A DNA stretch of 64,000 bases from Monilinia fructicola (lineage: Eukaryota; Ascomycota; Leotiomycetes; Helotiales; Sclerotiniaceae), in the NCBI GenBank assembly GCA_008692225.1, contig VICG01000005.1, forward strand, positions 1,831,001 through 1,895,000, written 5' to 3'. A program made the position numbers and the translations under genes. The notes beneath the pieces are model-generated. The model made no database searches, was not told where the DNA came from, and was given only the letters and a program-made list of their open reading frames with translations. Shown piece after piece: positions 47,501 through 58,715 of the stretch; the stretch's first letter is position 1; every line of letters begins with the position of its first letter.

Positions 47501-47822
47501 CTAGCACTCGCGGAAAATAAATTTTTAGATTATGGATTCGTAGAATTTTATTAGCCTCGAACTGTCACGATCACATACTAGAGCGAATCAATAGAGGTCA
47601 GTTAACTAGAATAAGAAAGCTAAGGAGGGAAGAGATCTCTAAGGGACCTAGAGATCTCTTATATGTACAGTATCGCTTAGCGTGATGAGATATCACGTGC
47701 TTAAGGCACGTGATATTCGTCACACGAACGAAGTGAGGATTGGGGGTTTGGGGGCTAGCCCCCATTAAGTAATAAAACTCGAAGAATCCATAGTCTGAAA
47801 ATTTATTTTCCGCGAGTGCTAG
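47501..47822 (-). mobile_element. MITE-like element copy 2, interrupted by a 162-bp insert
   Basis: Same family as copy 1 in the opposite orientation, with termini CTAGCACTCGCGG and CCGCGAGTGCTAG. The right flank keeps TA (47823-47824); the left flank reads TT, a mutated TA. Without the insert and one copy of its 5-bp duplication the element is 155 bp, close to copy 1. Confidence 0.85.
47563..47724. mobile_element. Solo-LTR-like insertion with 5-bp target duplication
   Basis: 162 bp starting TGTCACGATC and ending ATTCGTCACA (TG...CA), flanked by the direct repeat CGAAC (47558-47562 and 47725-47729). The uninterrupted site reads GCCTCGAACGAAG in MITE copy 1. A 5-bp duplication with TG/CA ends is the signature of an LTR retrotransposon; a solo LTR from recombination is the simplest reading. 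It contains an 11-bp hairpin (ATATCACGTGC, TTAAG loop) near 47690-47716. Confidence 0.8.
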
Positions 47823-47879
47823 TATTTAGTATTATTTTAAGTCTATACTAGTTTAAAAATTTATAAAATAGTATATCTT

Positions 47880-48046
47880 TTAAATTCTTTTTTATATATT
47901 ATAAAACTTCGATTTTTAAGAATTAAAATATATTAAACGTTTATTTTTTAATTTAATAATACTATAAAGTATTACTTATAATTTTAGATAAATTCCGTGT
48001 CAAGATAATTTTTATCCCGCGGCATAGACCCAAAACAACACCCAGT
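47880..48046 (-). mobile_element. Third copy of the foldback-A terminal sequence
   Basis: The reverse complement from 48046 starts ACTGGGTGTTGTTTTGGGTC, matching both ends of foldback A, and similarity continues for about 170 bp inward. It is less AT-mutated than the other two ends (for example, it keeps CCGCGGG). It may be the outer right end of a larger element that starts at 43833. Confidence 0.6.
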
Positions 48047-48060
48047 AGTTGGAGGGAAAT

Positions 48061-48575
48061 AGAGGGGTCCATAGACGCACGCATTTACATTATCCATGGA
48101 TACTTATACTGTACTGTACGGAGTAAAGGTACTCTGTACTTACATCTCTAGCCGGAATCCCACCCCATGCCATCCCAAGTTACGTTACCGAGGTCCAGGT
48201 GAACGGACCCCTGATCTTGATGTGGTGAGAGGTACGGAGTATATTGACCGTGCCTGCTCGTCAGCTTTCCTCCCTTCCTCCCTCCCTTCATTCCTTCACT
48301 CTCGCGTTGTGACTATCGATAGATAAGCAGCCTGTTTATAGCGTATATCAAAGCCACTGCGGGAGAATCAGCTGTTGTGTGGTTTCGGTTGGGGGATTGG
48401 CGATTGGAAGGTTAGACGGCGTGGGATTGCTCGGCGCGGAATCAGATCGGATTGGATTGGGGTGCTCGCATTATTTGAAGGGGTTTAGCGTTGTGATATC
48501 ATACTTTTTTTGGATAAGGGCGAGGAGATTGAGAGGGGAAGAGGAAGAGGTAGCGGAGAAGAAAGAAGAATAAAT
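48061..48575. other. Spacer upstream of the thioesterase gene
   Basis: About 515 bp with two copies of TACGGAGTA (48117 and 48233) and CCTT-rich sequence. It includes the thioesterase promoter. Confidence 0.5.
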
Positions 48576-49850
48576 ATGGCGTCGGAAAAACCATTCGATG
48601 CGATGAATGATGTGGGACTTGCGCGGTTGGATGTTTTGATGAGGGGGTGGAAGGAACATTGGGGGGAGTATGTTGTGAGTTGAGATTTTTTTGGGGGGTT
48701 TGTTTTAGAAGGGTTGGCGGAGGTTTGGATGATGGGTTTGTGGTTGGGGGTGGAAAGGTTGGCATTTTGAGCTTGATATTCGGAGGTCCTCTCTGCACAT
48801 CTCATCTCATCTCATCCCAACTCTTCGACTTTCATCATCCCCATCCTTCCCCTTTATCCTCCGCTCATCCCAACTTCCCCCTCCTCCAGTATCAAACTAA
48901 CATCCTCCTTCAGGGCTGGGGCCATGCCCTCCTTCCTTCTCTTTCCCTCTCCCCTGATCCTACACATCACACGCCTAATGTCACGACATTTATTTATCAA
49001 CCCACAAAACATCATTGGTGCGTTGAGAGTCTTTCTTTTGTTCTGGCTCTTGTAGTTTAGATTAGATGAGATTAGGTTAGGGCGGGTTACTCATCTCCAT
49101 CCTAGATTTATCTATGAGGATATCTTCTCTCTATGACCTCCCCAACTTCCCCTTTCCTATTTCCTGTCAAAAAGCTCGCACCTCCCCTCCCCTCTCCTCC
49201 CCAAGCCCCATCCACAATACTCCATCCATACCATTACCTCCAAACAAACAAGCAAACCCAACACAACTACCCAATACTAACTCCCAACAGCAACGGCATG
49301 AACACCGTCCACGGCGGCTGCATCTCCACCATCTTCGACGCCTGCACAAGCGTAGCATTGATGGGTCGATACAGCGAGGAGAAATGGGGAGGAGGCGGCG
49401 TAAGTCGAGGGTTGAGCGTCACATTCATCAAGGGCATCGTTGTGCGAGACGAGGGAGATAACGATGTATTAGTCGAGTGTGAGGTTGTGGGGGGAGTGGG
49501 AAAGCGCAACGTGGTCCTGCGGGGTGAGTTTTCTTTTCTTGCATTTGGTCTCGCTTTTTGTCACTCCTCGCTTATTACGTGTGTCTCGCTCGTGTCGTCT
49601 GTCTTTATTTTATCATGATCGGAAATTTCTTTGCGCTCACCTCCTTGCTTTTCCGTTCCTTCTACCTTCCACCCCTTTACCTCTCCACCGCCACCCGACA
49701 ATAACTCAACTAACACCCCAATCCACCAACCCAGCAACCATGAAGCGACGCAACGGAGAAGTCCTCGCCATCTGTGAACACAGCAAGGTAAATATCTTCA
49801 GCGTACAGCTACCCGATCCGCAGAAACAGGGGGGGAAGTCAAAGTTGTGA
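48576..49850 (+). CDS. PaaI/4HBT-type hotdog thioesterase
   Basis: Probable acyl-CoA thioesterase of the PaaI/THEM2-like group, hydrolysing acyl-CoA to free acid and CoA. Four exons: 48576-48674, 48914-49017, 49291-49523 and 49735-49850, giving 183 residues. Donors are GTGAGT, GTGCGT and GTGAGT; acceptors are CAG, CAG and CAG. The splices restore HHCNGMNTVHGGCISTIFDA, the hotdog signature where HGG and the following acidic residue define the active site. Beta strands follow (GVSRGLSVTFIKGIV and DVLVECEVVGGVGKRNVV) and the closing strand RNGEVLAICEHSKVN. Introns are long for this window (239, 273 and 211 bp) and pyrimidine-rich. The frame is intact. The substrate cannot be inferred. The first intron is the least certain, since the N-terminal 33 residues are poorly conserved in the family. 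Confidence 0.88.
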
Positions 49851-50596
49851 TGTGAAGGAGTCGTTGAGGTGTGTATTGTGAATGTATGATGAACAGGGAA
49901 AGCGAGGATGAGTTTTGACGGAGGAAAGGTGGAGGAGAGGAGAGAGAGAAGTAAAAGGGAAAAGGAGCGTATCCGTAAATTGATTAAGCTTAAGCGATGG
50001 AAATAGGAGGGAGGGAGGGAGGGAGGTATTTGGATGAGAGAGTGAGATCGTATGGTGATTTAAGTTTCGCGTATTAGGATTTCGGTTTCAAGTTTTGAAT
50101 TTGAGAGGGCAGTGAAAATATTGGGTTTGAGGGAGGATAGATTGAATAAGTCTCTCTCTATATATACTCGTCCATCCATCCATCCATCCATCCCATCAAA
50201 CCAACATCACCATCACCAACATCCCCTTAGGTATATTATAATCCGAAGATATCACATCAGATAGGTAGGTATTCAAGCATACACAATACACCAAACAGAA
50301 TACATAATACATAATATCACTCACCAGATATTCATAAACAATATCCCAGGAAATAGCAAACTAATTTCAACATCATTCATCAACCATCAATACAGCCCCA
50401 CCCCATTCTATATCAGATACATACATACAGACATACACACCTCACCTCTTCATTTTCCTTCCTCTCTTCCTCTCTTCCTCTCCCCCCCCTTCTTTCCCCC
50501 AATACTTATTCTTATCCTCATACCCACCCCTCTTTTATCCACATCAACCATATCAACCCACCCTTCGCCCTCATCCCTTCTCCCCAATACCCATAT

Positions 50597-50680
50597 CCAT
50601 TTCCGACTCCCACTCCCACTCCACTCCCACTCCACTCCCACTCCACTCCACTCCCACTCCCACTCCCACTCCCACTCCAC
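50597..50680. repeat. CCACTC hexanucleotide tract
   Basis: About 14 imperfect CCACTC/CTCCCA units. Confidence 0.85.
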
Positions 50681-50958
50681 AACCACACCCTTCCCACCCT
50701 TCCCACTCCTCCACACCATACACCATACACCACCCTACCCCAAACCCAGACCCCAAACTTGCATCAATCTCCCAACAAAGCATTCAACACCCAGCCTACA
50801 CCTCTCATACCATCTATCAACTCCCTTCGAACCGTCGCTCTTTTACAAATACAAACATTCACTTGTTTACACCCTTCAAAGCTTCGCAATCACCCCATCA
50901 CCCAATCACTCCTCCAAGGAAAAGATATCTTGTAAACTTGATATTTCTTTGTATTATA

Positions 50959-50974
50959 ACATACATACATACAC

Positions 50975-51009
<35 letters not shown>

Positions 51010-51015
51010 CATACA

Positions 51016-51047
<32 letters not shown>

Positions 51048-51090
51048 CCGTGGACATACATATATACATACATACATACATACATACGAA
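50959..51090. repeat. CATA/TA microsatellite
   Basis: Alternating CATA and TA runs, interrupted at 51047-51055 by CCGTGGACA. Confidence 0.9.
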
Positions 51091-51601
51091 AGTTTTATCT
51101 TCATCTGCATCTTCGTCTCCATCTCTAACATCTATAAGCTATCGCTCAAAAATCTGTCCAAAGAACATCATTCGCGCCCCTTCATGCTTCTCCTCCTTCC
51201 ACTCTCACATTCCTCAACCATCTCTTCTTCCACTCCCGCTTTAACATGGAAGGAAAAAGAGAACTGTAAATGCATAATTAACCATCAATGAAGGAGAAAA
51301 AAAAACAGACACATCTTAAGATTTCCCTAATCCCAGCCCTGCCTGCCAGATATGTATCTCAAGTGATGATGCTCAAGGAAACAAATACACAAAAGAAAGA
51401 AGTATTTGTATGTAATGCCAGCCAGCCCAAAGACCACACAACCAGCCAAACCCAACTCCTTGCTACCATACCATTCCTGTTTTATATGCCCATTACTCCT
51501 GTACTCTCGAATACACAATGTAAGTAGCAATACCCGCAATAAATATATGCCCGCCGGGTATCTAATTGTTTAATTCTGGAAACATTTTTTGGTAATGATG
51601 T

Positions 51602-53070
51602 TCACCCCACTTCCAGAACCGTAATTTCGTCTCCAACTCTCAAAGCACCCTCTTTTGTAGTTGGTACTAATTGCATACCTAAACAACCTAGGTTCTTCCC
51701 AGCTCCTTTGTCGATGGCTCTGAAGCTTCGGATGGTTTTGTCAGGTTCGGATGGATGTCTTTCTCCTGTCTCCTGGTCTACATTGGGCATTTTGCATCGC
51801 ACTGTTCGGCAAGATACATCGTACTCATAGAAACCAATCTTGATTCGTCGCCAATCATCTTCATGGTAAGCTGGAGGTCCAGTAACTAGAAAGATATTAG
51901 TCTTGGACATGAATAATCTGTAAGATTCTGGGAATAACATACTGATTAAGTTGGCGCGGAAGCGTCCTGCAGATAATCTTGGCGCCCCCTTAACCTTTGG
52001 CATTTTACTCTCAACATCTCTGATACTAGCAAGATTGATAAGATGGATAGGATACTGAGACAAATTAGTAGGATTTCACATAACCTTCAGGAGATTGAAA
52101 AAGTCTTACAGCATCTTGAAATCCAGTAACAGGTTGATACCCAAGTTGTTCTTTTGTAGGCGCATTTCTGAAAACTTCTCGTGGATTCGAGCTGTCAACT
52201 CTGAACAAACCCAACTTATTACTAATACCAAGATAATATCTGAGTTCCTCTGGAATCTCAATTTCCACATTCAACGCATCAACGGTTTCTTTCCAGATGG
52301 TCATCTTCTCAACCGTGTAGCCTGCTTTTCTCAATTTGTACTGGCGATGGATCAAATGGCACACGGAATTGTTTTTCAGGAACGGTTCCCATAATTTTTG
52401 GCACCCCAACTTGCGACAGTTCCTCTCCATCCAGGTTGTTGATACGGGAAGCTCATAATGATAACTCCTCCACTCTCAACATCATCAATGTGAGGAGCAT
52501 ATGTATCCACGCTTTGATCTGGAACCCACATTTCCGTTCTTACATTGGCCAACAATGGAAATTGTCTTTGGGTAATAAACTCCCATTTGTGCGCAGCCTT
52601 CTTTTGATCCGGGTCATTTTCTGCGACGGGAAATGGACTTCTTAGTTGTGCAAAGGTAAATTGACGATCATATTCCATTCCACTTGCAATAATGGTACCT
52701 CTACCCAACTCAACCCCTTTGCAACTCTTGACTGGATAAATCCACATGCTCTTCAATCGCCACCATTCTGCAGAAGTTTTCTTCGGTGCTAGGAGGACGT
52801 CCTTCCGAGAACTTGGGATCAAATTCATTCGTCAGATTACTATCAATCTTCAAACCAAGCTTTCTGCAACCCTTTGGTTGTTCCGCACGTTGTCGCGATT
52901 GCTCGAGCTCGTAGAAGATTAACAGGATGATAGGGGGTATACATATGGCCAAAATCGTAAGGACATATGTTGTCGTAGAGATGACGGGTATTTGCTCGAG
53001 CAATTGTTCCTTGTAAATTTTCGAATTGATCCAAGGCAAGATCAAGATATGGACGAATGAGAGAAGACAT
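51602..53070 (-). CDS. Membrane-anchored MOSC-domain protein with four apparent +1 frameshifts
   Basis: Relative of the mitochondrial amidoxime-reducing component: a MOSC N-terminal barrel plus a MOSC domain that binds sulfurated molybdenum cofactor. The ATG is at 53070 (MSSLIRPYLDLALDQFE). Exons are 52110-53070, 51943-52054 and 51602-51885. Introns use GTAAGA with CTCAG and GTATGT with TTCTAG. A TM helix lies at about residues 35-55 (YVLTILAICIPPIILLIFY), then GCRKLGLKIDSNLTNEFDP. The MOSC N-terminal domain follows (WRLKSMWIYPVKSCKGVEL), and the MOSC domain contains FRANLIITGPPAYHEDDW, CRTVRCKMPNVD with the expected Cys, and LGCLGMQ. Four places in exon 1 need one base removed: 53015-53021, 52777-52780, 52395-52399 and 52326-52329, all A/T runs, giving 450 residues. 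At the second site a 52-bp intron (GTAATC...CCTAG) is an alternative. Confidence 0.8.
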
Positions 53071-53529
53071 AATGAATGAGTGTGGACTTTGGAGAAATAA
53101 ACGCACAATTAATGTGCTATCTAAATTCTGATGAATGTTAGCTTTCTGACAGTGGCAGTCTTTTTTATTAATTCAGATGATTTTGTATTACCAGAAAATG
53201 GACATGAAAGATGCGAATTAAAGAGTGTAGGAAGAGAACGAATGGAAAGTTCAAAAGAGTAGTTGGTAAATGTGCAGTAATAGGAGCTGCAGAAGAAGAA
53301 GTAGCAACTCGTAATGCAAATGCAAGAAAGAGTAATAAGTTTTAAAATAAAGTTGAAAAGAAGTTGAATGGAATTGAATTTGCGAAAGGAGGAGAGAGGA
53401 GGGAGGAGGAGCAGAGAGGAAGAGGAAGAGGAAGAGGAGGAGGTGGAGGAGGAGGGTGTAGGGTTGTTTGAGACTTTAATGTACTAGGGATGTAGGTAAG
53501 GTAGGATAAGTTCGGTAGGTGGATGTGTG

Positions 53530-53760
53530 GGTGTGGATGTGGGTGTGGGTGGGTAGATAGATGGGTAGATAGATGGGTAGATAGATGGGTAGATGGGTAG
53601 ATGGGTAGATGGGTAGATGGGTAGATGAATGAATAGATGAATAGATGGGTATTCTGTATTTCGTACAATAGATGCGTAGATGCGTAGATACGTAGATGCG
53701 TAGACGAGTAGATAAGTAGATGTATAGATGAGTAGATGAATAGATGAGTATAGATAGATA
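53530..53760. repeat. GATGGGTA / GTAGATGC octamer array
   Basis: Tandem 8-bp units, first GATGGGTA with AGATA variants (53540-53650), then GTAGATGC/GTAGATGA units (53670-53750). Confidence 0.9.
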
Positions 53761-54644
53761 ATTACCTAGTAGGTGGGTAAGGATAGCTCTTGAATTTGAG
53801 TACCGGGGAGGGGCTTTCTTTTTTGGACTACTAGACGCTAGTGTTTAAAATGTAAGGGTCATATATATAAAATGTATATAATATGTATAATAAGATTTCA
53901 AAGGAGATTCAAGATTCAACTTTGAATTTTAGGAATATATTTAAAGCACAGAATATGCTTATAAGCTTTGTTATAATCAATCATCTGGCATTCTTATCAA
54001 TTTCTTAATGATAATTGATAAAAAGAGGAATTCATATACCTCCAGGGTATCAAAAGATATCAGGATGAGTTCAGTGTAAGGAGAAAGTAGTTGAATCTCT
54101 TTGTATTCGTCTTCGTCTTCGTCTTCAAATTCAAACTCACACTCACACTTACAACTGCTAAATCAAGTTTAGATGTAATAACAAGTTCTCCTGCGAATAG
54201 ACTGGATCCAAAAGTCCCAGACACCAACGGACACGGACACAGACACCAACGGACAGACACAGACATACGTTTGATAATTTATAGCTGGTGGGGATTGTCC
54301 AGATGAGAGTGCTCTGGCTGTGGCTTTGGCTCTGACTCTGGCTTGATGGTGTGCGATTGTTTTTCTAAACAGAAACAGAAGCAGAAGCAGAAACAGGGGA
54401 TGGATGGGATGGATGGGAATGGATGGGATAAATGGAGTTTCCAGATGGATTTAGTAGTAGAACTAATAACCATTCAACTATTCATATCCATGTTGTGTTC
54501 TACTCTGTAGATGAAGTAGAGTGAATACAACCTTGGAAGTGGGTAGTCAGTTAGTTTGAGATTATTAGATAGAACTATGTAAATACCGTTCTAGAAAGGA
54601 AGAACGTGAGGATTCGAGAAGCCTTAGGTGATAATAACCGGCCG

Positions 54645-54646
54645 TG

Positions 54647-54700
<54 letters not shown>

Positions 54701-54701
54701 T
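54645..54701. repeat. AAT trinucleotide microsatellite
   Basis: About 18 AAT units. Confidence 0.95.
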
Positions 54702-55498
54702 TAATAAGCATTTATATAGAACTACGTATAATTGTAGTTTTATTAATAAAGTTTTAATAATAATAATAATTAGAAGCTTAACTACTTACTATAAATTACT
54801 ATATAAAGTAAAAATGATTTTAATCATTTAAGAATGATTATTATTACTAACTACTATTATTACTACTATTACTACTACTACCACTACTACACAACTAAAT
54901 GATCAAATAAAAGGCAAATTCCACCAACAAAAGAAAGGAGTACATTCCCTTCGAGTCAGTCCATGAATGATATCGCGGACTTCGTAGTTCGTACCACCAT
55001 CATCAACCACAAGGTCACTCTTACTTGTATTTGAGATTTGATAATTATCATTATTGACATCCATCCTTACCACTAATTATTCTTACTCTATTGGCGCGAT
55101 GGAAAAACATCTGGGCCCCGAGCACCGGGCACCCACCTAGACAAACCCAAAACATCGCTAGGGATGCAATTCTTGGGTCAAGACTCAAGAGTTAGATTGG
55201 ATTGATTAAACCGTATTTGCCCTCGAGGATAAATCGGAGTCGAAATGGTGCGGAGCGAGAGAGAGAGGGAGAGGAGGGGGGGAGAGAAAAAAGTTAAATG
55301 CCAAAGCCAAGATCGTGAGTGAGATCAGGGATGGTTAACGCAAAGGGGAAGTGCAGGCGCGTTCACGGGTCTTGATTTCCACTCTTGGGTGATCTTTGGG
55401 GGCTGTGCAAGCTGGAGCTGATGGGATGGGTTGGTTGGATGAATGGACGCTTGTACAGAGTACCTGGTGTTTTGTGATTATTTGCTGAGCGAGTACTG

Positions 55499-55566
55499 TT
55501 CAGTGTTGTGCTCTGTATTCTGTATTTGTACTCTGTACTCTGTACTCTGTACTTTGTACTCTGTGC
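55499..55566. repeat. TACTCTG heptamer array
   Basis: About eight imperfect GTACTCT/GTATTCT units. Confidence 0.85.
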
Positions 55567-57539
55567 CACTGACTACACCATTACGACTAATAAGCACATG
55601 TAAATGGGAGTAGAGTCAGATTCATCTGTTGATTCATTATAATTTAGAATGTATACGAGGAAGTTGATGTATTTATAAACCGACTACTACTACTATTATT
55701 ATTATCATCATCTCCTATTTATTATATCCATCTCCATCTCCATCTCCATCTCCATCTCCCATCTTCATATAAATATTAACATGAATTAACGTTACGTATT
55801 CTCCTATCTACTCTCTCATCTCTCGTCTTCCCCTTCCCTTCTTCTTCCCCCTCTCCTATCATCAATTCGTCCCTAATACCCAGTACTGACTTATTCCACC
55901 AATATCGATGCCAATCAATACCTCTCCACTAAATCACAAGGTACGGTACACTCATGATATATATAGTAACCGTGGATAGTGCTATACCAGATCCTCTCTT
56001 CTGCATTTTCAGGGTCTCGCTTACCAATAGTTATTGAGATTTTCCCAGATCTCTACAGGAATTAGTTTGACACTAGCGACCTTCTAGACGTATTCCATAC
56101 TGTCGATGCATCCGCATGCAGTAGCTGAATTCCGCGTACCGATCTACGTATGGTATGGATAGGTGAAGACCATACGGAGTACAGAGGAGAGGACAGCTTG
56201 GTTCAAAACCTGCCGTGCAAAGTATTTCATTTCCCTACAATTTTACAAAGGATATCAATTTGAGATGCGTGCAACTATTCGTCGGGGTATAATATGCGCA
56301 ATGCGGTTTGTAGGTACTTTGTTGAGTAGTCTGTTGTTGGTAAAGCATAAATGAGAATCTAGAACGGAAAGAGACTCTTGCATATCCATGCTAATGGAAA
56401 GCTTCACGTCATATTATACTCAAGTATAGCTACTAGTGCTCATAACAACCTACTAGCTCTCGATACACACTCCAGAATCAAAACCGCTCAAGATCGTTCA
56501 CGATTGCGCGCGATATCCTGATAACCTCCTACTCATCTGACAATTACAATTACGATTACAATGGCAATGACATTTCCCAAACCAGGACTGAATCGCATCA
56601 TTCAGCATTGATGTTATTGTGATACAAGTACTTACTACAGTACAGTCTACCGTACGTACTTTACTTTATTGCATGTAAGATTACCTGGAACCTAGAACCT
56701 AAAACCTAAAACCTAGAGTAAAACCGAAGCTAAAAACGGGCACCGCATCGGTCATACCTAGTCATACCCCAGGACCCCTATTCCAAAGCCCATCATCTAT
56801 TCCTTCTATGATAATGAAACCACGACGACGGATTGCATACCGGAAGTACAGTACGATCATCCCATGATGGAACATGGAAACGATCCGATAGCTCACGATG
56901 CAGTACAACGAACGGTCCGACGTGTAATTGTGGAAAATCGTAAATGCCCCTTTTCATCACCCGCAAGCGTCGCGTGGAATTATTCATTTCGATACTATCA
57001 TCACATCAAGATAGGAGGTCGTGTTTCCTGTTTCCAATTCACAATTCCCAATTCCCAAGTCCCAACGTCCAACTTCCACCTCCAACTTCCTACACTGATA
57101 TGCAGATACTACGTACCTACAACCTACATCCAAGAACCCCCTACGCTAACCCAACCCTCACCAGCGCAACAATCCAACCACTCACCAAACCAACCAACAA
57201 CCCAAACTCCCAAGATCAACTCCCCAAACCCAGCCCTAAAAGCCCCGATCAATTCCCCGACCACACCTCCAACAATAAAACTGCATATGCATGCACGCAA
57301 GCACATTACATACACACACACACACACACACACACCTGCACCCCAATGCACAACATGAAGCCTATCTATACAGGAACCTTGTAACATGAAGATATAAAAT
57401 TTCCCAACCACCATCAATCCAGCTTCGCAATGCCTCTCCCCCAAACCTCCCACCCATCCATCCCTTCAGGCCATTAAAAAAATCCCCATTTCCCCCCTCC
57501 AAATTCCTACACCTACCTATCTACCTACCTACCCCCACC

Positions 57540-58092
57540 CTCGCCCATCCATCCATCCATCCGTCCTCCATCTATCTTATCCTCATCCATCCATCCATCC
57601 ATCCCTCTCAAGTCTCCTCAACCCCCCCCTCCCGCCCCCCTCCCAAAATACCACCAAACCTCAACCCATCACCATCTATCCATCCATCTAATCTCCGCCT
57701 CTCCCGTACCACCGTACCGTACCACCGTACCGTACCACCGTATTCGTGTCCAACATCATCTACCCATCTACCCACCCACCTATCAACCAACCAACCAACC
57801 AACCAACCAACCAACCAACCAACCAACCAACCAAACCAACCAACCAACCATCCACATCTACCCCCCCCACAAACCCCCTCACCCAAAATTCCAATCCTTC
57901 CCACCCCCTCCCCTCCCCTCCCCTCCCCTCCCATCCCATCCCATCCACCCAACACACCAAAACCCCCAATATAAAACCCCCCAAACTCCAAAATCTACCT
58001 ATCCACCATACTCCCTCCCCCCTCTTGAATCGTTCCCCAACACACATCCAGATGCACGCACACGCACACGCACACGCACACGCACATGCACA
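57540..58092. repeat. Compound CCAT, CCAA, CCCCT and ACGCAC tracts
   Basis: CCAT at 57547-57605, CCGTA at 57710-57742, AACC at 57783-57850, CCCCT at 57900-57945 and CACGCA at 58050-58090. All C-rich on the plus strand. Confidence 0.9.
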
Positions 58093-58715
58093 TACATCGC
58101 ACCACCCAATCGATCATCGCGGGGGAGGATTTTTCCATATATGTTAGTTGCGTGTTTATATATCGCAAAGCCCTCCGGCCCCTTCAACAAATCTTGATTA
58201 AAGGGGTTAGAGTTAGATCTAAACGAAAATGAAGAAGAAAACTCCGTCATCAAATGGACGACGAGAGCAGGACTTGATTGGAGAGAATAGTAGTAGTTGG
58301 ATACTCGTCAATCGGATCGGATGGGTAAGCTTTGAATCGTGTGAATTATGAGGTTGGATATGAAAGAGTGAGGATATACATACATATATATATATATATA
58401 TACATATACACATACACATATAAACATTTTATCAATACCATCATTCCAAAAATAATTCCATGCAAAGTGATATATCCGTAGATTCATATTCATTCATACA
58501 ATCATTAACTCAGGAATTTCGCTTTCTCTCCCCTCCGACCCATCATTCAAAGGAATTAGCCTATCCTATTCCAAAGATTGCCCCAACCCCAAATACGCCT
58601 CAAGTGTAATCCCAACGCCTTCGTCCATCCATACATCCATTCAACCAAGAAACAAACAGACAATCAAATAACCTGCCTATCTAATTCCCAATTCCGTATA
58701 AAACACAAGTTCGAA

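Larger units (their letters stand above)
49851..51601. other. Spacer between thioesterase and MOSC genes, repeat-rich
   Basis: About 1.75 kb with no supported gene. Simple repeats: GGGA near 50009, CATC near 50170, CCACTC at 50597-50680 and CATA/TA at 50959-51090. Frames there encode only Gly/Val/Trp or Tyr/Ile/His repeats. Confidence 0.55.
53071..58715. other. Long repeat-rich spacer, about 5.6 kb, no supported gene
   Basis: Composition changes every few hundred bases between simple repeats and ordinary AT-rich sequence. Reading frames (for example 56864-57384 plus and 57608-58047 minus) are Pro/Thr/Asn/His or Gly/Trp/Val repeats created by CCAA, ACAC and CCAT tracts. One TACGGAGTA lies at 56173. 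I see no tRNA-like cloverleaf or conserved protein. Confidence 0.55.

Noticed and set aside
53530..53760. Regularly spaced octamer array that could be mistaken for a CRISPR-like array
   Set aside because: Units are directly adjacent without unique spacers. It is a eukaryotic simple repeat.
56864..57384. Two overlapping frames of 146-164 codons with Pro/Thr/Asn/Gln content
   Set aside because: Overlap in different frames and follow CCAA/CCCA/ACAC simple sequence; no conserved core.
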